Shown here: positions 23,870 to 26,117 of the stretch, piece after piece
How positions within the stretch are numbered: position 1 is the first letter of the stretch
Layout of the letters: the number at the start of each line of letters is the position of its first letter
Origin: CAIOZW01 sp049317725
Lineage (GTDB): Bacteria > Acidobacteriota > Blastocatellia > RBC074
Assembly (NCBI GenBank): GCA_049317725.1
Contig: JBMOHS010000036.1
Location: forward strand, 1 to 26,117
Length of the DNA: 26,117 nt
Direction of reading: 5' to 3'
Program-made: the position numbers and the translations under genes
Notes under the pieces: generated by a model
Databases searched by the model: none
Seen by the model: only the letters and a program-made list of their open reading frames with translations
Told to the model about the DNA's origin: nothing

Positions 23870-25261
23870 ATGAGAGCAGTCGCAAAGATCCTCAGTGAAC
23901 AATGGCCGCGCAGAGGGATGGCCGCCTCGCTGATCTTGGTCATGGCCTTGCTGAGTGGTGGGAGTGTCGGATCGCAAGGGAGTTCGGCACACTGGCCGCA
24001 GTGGCGCGGCCCCTCGTTCAATGGCGTGACCTCCCAGTCCGTCCCGGTCGAGTTTGGGGAGACGAAGAACGTCAAGTGGAAGGTCGCCATTCCCGGGCGG
24101 GGCTTCTCGACCCCCGTCATCTGGGGGGACCGCATCTTTCTGACGACCGCCATCCCGACTGGCAAGAAGCAGGAAGTGGCCGAGTCTCCCGCCGGTAGCC
24201 CCGGAAGCCGTGGGGGCCGGCCCGGGGGGGCGGGCGGCGGTGCTGCCAGCGGCGAAGAGCACCGCTTCGTCGTCCTCGCGCTCGATCGACGTACCGGAAA
24301 GACGCTCTGGGAACGCGTCGCCAAGATTGCGACTCCCCACGAGGGCTATCACCGACAATACGGCAGCTTTGCCTCCAACTCTCCGGCCACCGATGGGAAG
24401 CTTGTCTATGCCCCATTTGGCTCCAGGGGCGTTTACGCCTATGACCTCAACGGCAAGCTCGTCTGGGAGCGGGACTTCGGCGTGCAGATGCGGATGCGGC
24501 TCGCCTTCGGCGAGGGGAGCGCCCCGCTTCTCTACGAGAACATGCTGATTCTCAACTACGACAACGAGGGGGACTCCTTCATCGTCGCTCTCGACAAGCG
24601 GACCGGCAAAGACCTCTGGCGGGTCGCCCGTGACGAGGCCAGCTCCTGGTCGATGCCTTTTGCCCTGACCCACCAGGGCCAGAAGCAGATCGTCCTCAGC
24701 GCGACCAAGCGGACACGCGCCTACGACCCCGCCAATGGCCAAGTCCTCTGGGAGTGCGGCGGCCTCGGCGGCAACGTCATCCCGACCCCGGCGCTCCAGG
24801 ACGACCTCCTCCTGGTCATGAGCGGATTTCGCGATCCCAAGCTGATGGCGATCCGTCTTGGCGGGAAGGGAGACTTGACGGGCACTCCTTCTGTCGTCTG
24901 GTCGACGACTCGCGGGACCGCCTACACTCCTTCCCCGATTCTGCTCGACAACAAATACTACACCCTCTCCGACAATGGCCTGCTCAGTTGCTTCAACGCC
25001 ACCACCGGCGAGCCGCACTACCTGCAGCGCCGCCTTGGCGAGCCTGACACCTTCAAGGCCTCCCCGATCGCCGCCAACGGGAAGCTCTACCTTGCGAGTG
25101 AGAGTGGTGTGGTCTCTGTCGTCCGCATGGGGGCCGAGATGGAGATCCTCGCGACGAACCGCTTCGACGACCAGATGTTCGTCTCCTCCCCAATCGTCGC
25201 TGAGGGGGAACTCTTTCTGCGTAGCAGCACGCACCTCTTCTGCGTCAGCGAACGGAAGTGA
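23870..25261 (+). CDS. Exported PQQ-like beta-propeller repeat protein
   Basis: A 463-residue protein with AAGGAGGA just upstream of the ATG. After a basic start (EQWPRRGM), residues ~18-36 are hydrophobic, giving a signal peptide or anchor. The mature part opens with HWPQWRGPSFNGVTSQSV and KWKVAIPGRGFSTPVIWGDR, the hallmark of PQQ-like (outer-membrane assembly/quinoprotein-fold) propellers common in Planctomycetota and Acidobacteriota. Repeated blades carry VLALDRRTGKTLWER, YAYDLNGKLVWERD, VALDKRTGKDLWR and AYDPANGQVLWECGG. Residues 103-130 are a Gly/Pro/Arg-rich insert between blades. I see no PQQ-dehydrogenase active site, so a structural or binding role is more likely than catalysis. Confidence 0.88.
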   Translation: MRAVAKILSEQWPRRGMAASLILVMALLSGGSVGSQGSSAHWPQWRGPSFNGVTSQSVPVEFGETKNVKWKVAIPGRGFSTPVIWGDRIFLTTAIPTGKKQEVAESPAGSPGSRGGRPGGAGGGAASGEEHRFVVLALDRRTGKTLWERVAKIATPHEGYHRQYGSFASNSPATDGKLVYAPFGSRGVYAYDLNGKLVWERDFGVQMRMRLAFGEGSAPLLYENMLILNYDNEGDSFIVALDKRTGKDLWRVARDEASSWSMPFALTHQGQKQIVLSATKRTRAYDPANGQVLWECGGLGGNVIPTPALQDDLLLVMSGFRDPKLMAIRLGGKGDLTGTPSVVWSTTRGTAYTPSPILLDNKYYTLSDNGLLSCFNATTGEPHYLQRRLGEPDTFKASPIAANGKLYLASESGVVSVVRMGAEMEILATNRFDDQMFVSSPIVAEGELFLRSSTHLFCVSERK

Positions 25262-25399
25262 CTGATGTAAATTCCAGGTCCCGTTCGCCCCGGCTCAGTT
25301 CAACCAGAATGGCGCCGCGGATTGCTTGGTCGAAGAGGTTTGCTCTATGGACGTCGTGCCAAACGAATTCTGAAATAAGTTACAATCAGCGAGGTTTTC

Positions 25400-25855
25400 T
25401 TGACACTTCCAGCCTTTGATCCGAACGGAGATCTTCCGATTGGAATTCATCCAGCTTCGCTCAGCGAGCTGGGCGAGCGCTTTGGTCAACAGAACCGCAC
25501 ACGCGAGATTGTATTTGGTCGTCTGGGACGGATTGCGCGAATTGCCAAGCGTACTGGACATCTTGCTCGAATGATTGTCTATGGGTCCTTTGTAACGACC
25601 AAACCTGAGCCAAATGATGTGGATGTCTTCTTGATTTTTGACGAAACATTTGATTCTTCCATCTGCGATCTGGAAACGCTGCTTCTGCTTGATCACGCGA
25701 CGGCTGACGCACATTTTGGCGCGAGTGTCTTCTGGCTTAAACGACCTGCTGTTTATGGTGGAGAACAATCTGCAATAGAGTTTTGGCAAACTCGCCGGGA
25801 CGGTCTTCTGCGAGGAATAGTCGAGATTGTGGAGAGCGATGATGATCCAAAATGA
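25400..25855 (+). CDS. Nucleotidyltransferase-fold protein (DUF6932-like)
   Basis: A 151-residue protein starting at TTG 25400 with GAGG 5 bases upstream. The start MTLPAFDPNGDLPIGIHPAS matches the N-terminus I associate with the DUF6932 family, supporting this unusual codon. The core shows the polymerase-beta-type nucleotidyltransferase motif: RMIVYGSFVTTKPE then NDVDVFLIF, with Y-G-S-F (61-64) and metal-binding D73 and D75. A third acidic residue is not obvious, so activity is uncertain. The next small gene overlaps its 3' end by 17 bases. Codon use is more AT-rich than in the neighbouring propeller gene. By analogy with MNT/HEPN-type pairs it may be half of a toxin-antitoxin or defence module, an inference from arrangement only. 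Confidence 0.75.
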   Translation: MTLPAFDPNGDLPIGIHPASLSELGERFGQQNRTREIVFGRLGRIARIAKRTGHLARMIVYGSFVTTKPEPNDVDVFLIFDETFDSSICDLETLLLLDHATADAHFGASVFWLKRPAVYGGEQSAIEFWQTRRDGLLRGIVEIVESDDDPK

Positions 25856-26045
25856 CAACGAACTTCAGGTAATGATGGAACGCATTCGTCGAATACAGAA
25901 CCAACTTTCGACGTTGCGTAAGGCAGAGACAAATCCCACGAACTATCGTCTATCATCTAGCGGATTTATCGCTGAACTTGACCGAATGCAATTGGAGGTT
26001 CGAGAGTACCTTGCCTCACCGCCACAACTTGCCAAGGTGGGATAA
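25839..26045 (+). CDS. Small helical protein paired with the nucleotidyltransferase
   Basis: A 68-residue protein from ATG 25839; the ATG at 25842 is equally possible, with GGAGA (25831-25835) upstream. It overlaps the nucleotidyltransferase gene by 17 bases, so the two are co-expressed. The sequence is two helices, QVMMERIRRIQNQLSTLRKA and SGFIAELDRMQLEVREYLAS, joined by ETNPTNYRLSS. This pattern recalls small coiled proteins often found next to toxin or nucleotidyltransferase genes. I cannot name a family. Its size, order and overlap fit an antidote or regulator of the upstream protein. Confidence 0.65.
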   Translation: MMIQNDNELQVMMERIRRIQNQLSTLRKAETNPTNYRLSSSGFIAELDRMQLEVREYLASPPQLAKVG

Positions 26046-26065
26046 TCGCAATCAGCCCGTGAACT

Positions 26066-26083
26066 GGAGCGGCCGACCGCTCC
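26066..26083 (+). terminator. Candidate hairpin after the small helical gene
   Basis: GGAGCGG (26066-26072) pairs perfectly with CCGCTCC (26077-26083) around CCGA, 20 bases after the stop of the small gene. No T-run follows, so it is a candidate only. Confidence 0.4.
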
Positions 26084-26117
26084 GGATATGAAGTTGTAAG
26101 GACGGCCGGAGAAGAAG

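Noticed and set aside
23786..25234. 482-codon minus-strand open frame opposite the PQQ-like gene
   Set aside because: Shadow frame; the plus strand has a strong ribosome-binding site, leader and propeller repeats.

Overview
The window is a GC-rich stretch of bacterial chromosome, densely packed with ordinary housekeeping and accessory genes in short operons. There is no rRNA, tRNA, insertion sequence, phage or recognisable CRISPR array. Several genes point to a diderm (Gram-negative-type) bacterium: an outer-membrane barrel with an N-terminal carboxypeptidase-regulatory domain, a periplasmic MsrPQ methionine sulfoxide reductase pair with a Tat signal, a secreted Ycf48-type propeller, a DUF1080 protein and a PQQ-like propeller. 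This mix is typical of Acidobacteriota and, less so, Planctomycetota or Verrucomicrobiota. Acidobacteriota is my best guess, from gene content only.

Layout. 1-50: tandem 10-bp repeats just upstream of a conserved hypothetical gene (64-846). 1022-2863: a secreted protein with 14 Ycf48-like blades, probably two 7-bladed propellers. 3024-5817: a galactokinase-like GHMP kinase and an MFS transporter, probably a sugar uptake and phosphorylation pair. 5804-7400 (minus): msrP-msrQ. 7621-9896: a tight operon of RNase HII, an MDR-family NADP oxidoreductase and a one-domain SCP2 protein. 10041-10805 (minus): an SDR oxidoreductase with a near-consensus promoter. 11370-13205: an outer-membrane barrel. 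13580-16561: a large PDZ-membrane-GAF-PAS histidine kinase without an adjacent response regulator. 16628-17368 (minus): a ZIP metal transporter. 17369-17774: a non-coding region with two copies of a hairpin repeat, each followed by an intrinsic terminator. 17775-19007 (minus) and 19176-20405 (plus): a divergent pair, a CaiB/BaiF CoA-transferase and a saccharopine-dehydrogenase-like (trans-acting enoyl reductase type) protein. 20458-22227: a secreted DUF1080 protein and a DUF900-type alpha/beta hydrolase. 22555-23333 (minus): a VapC-like PIN toxin with its antitoxin in a more AT-rich patch. 23870-25261: an exported PQQ-like propeller. 25400-26045: a nucleotidyltransferase-fold protein overlapping a small helical protein, also AT-richer and likely acquired.

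Themes: acyl-CoA and lipid chemistry (SCP2, MDR, SDR, CoA-transferase, enoyl-reductase-like), envelope functions (MsrPQ, barrel, propellers, DUF1080), and two small two-gene modules of toxin-antitoxin type near the right end. The observations most worth following are the paired hairpin-terminator elements at 17481-17731, the 14-blade double propeller, the nucleotidyltransferase plus small-protein pair, and the outer-membrane barrel that seems to lack a plug. All functional calls rest on motif recognition by eye; no database search was run.
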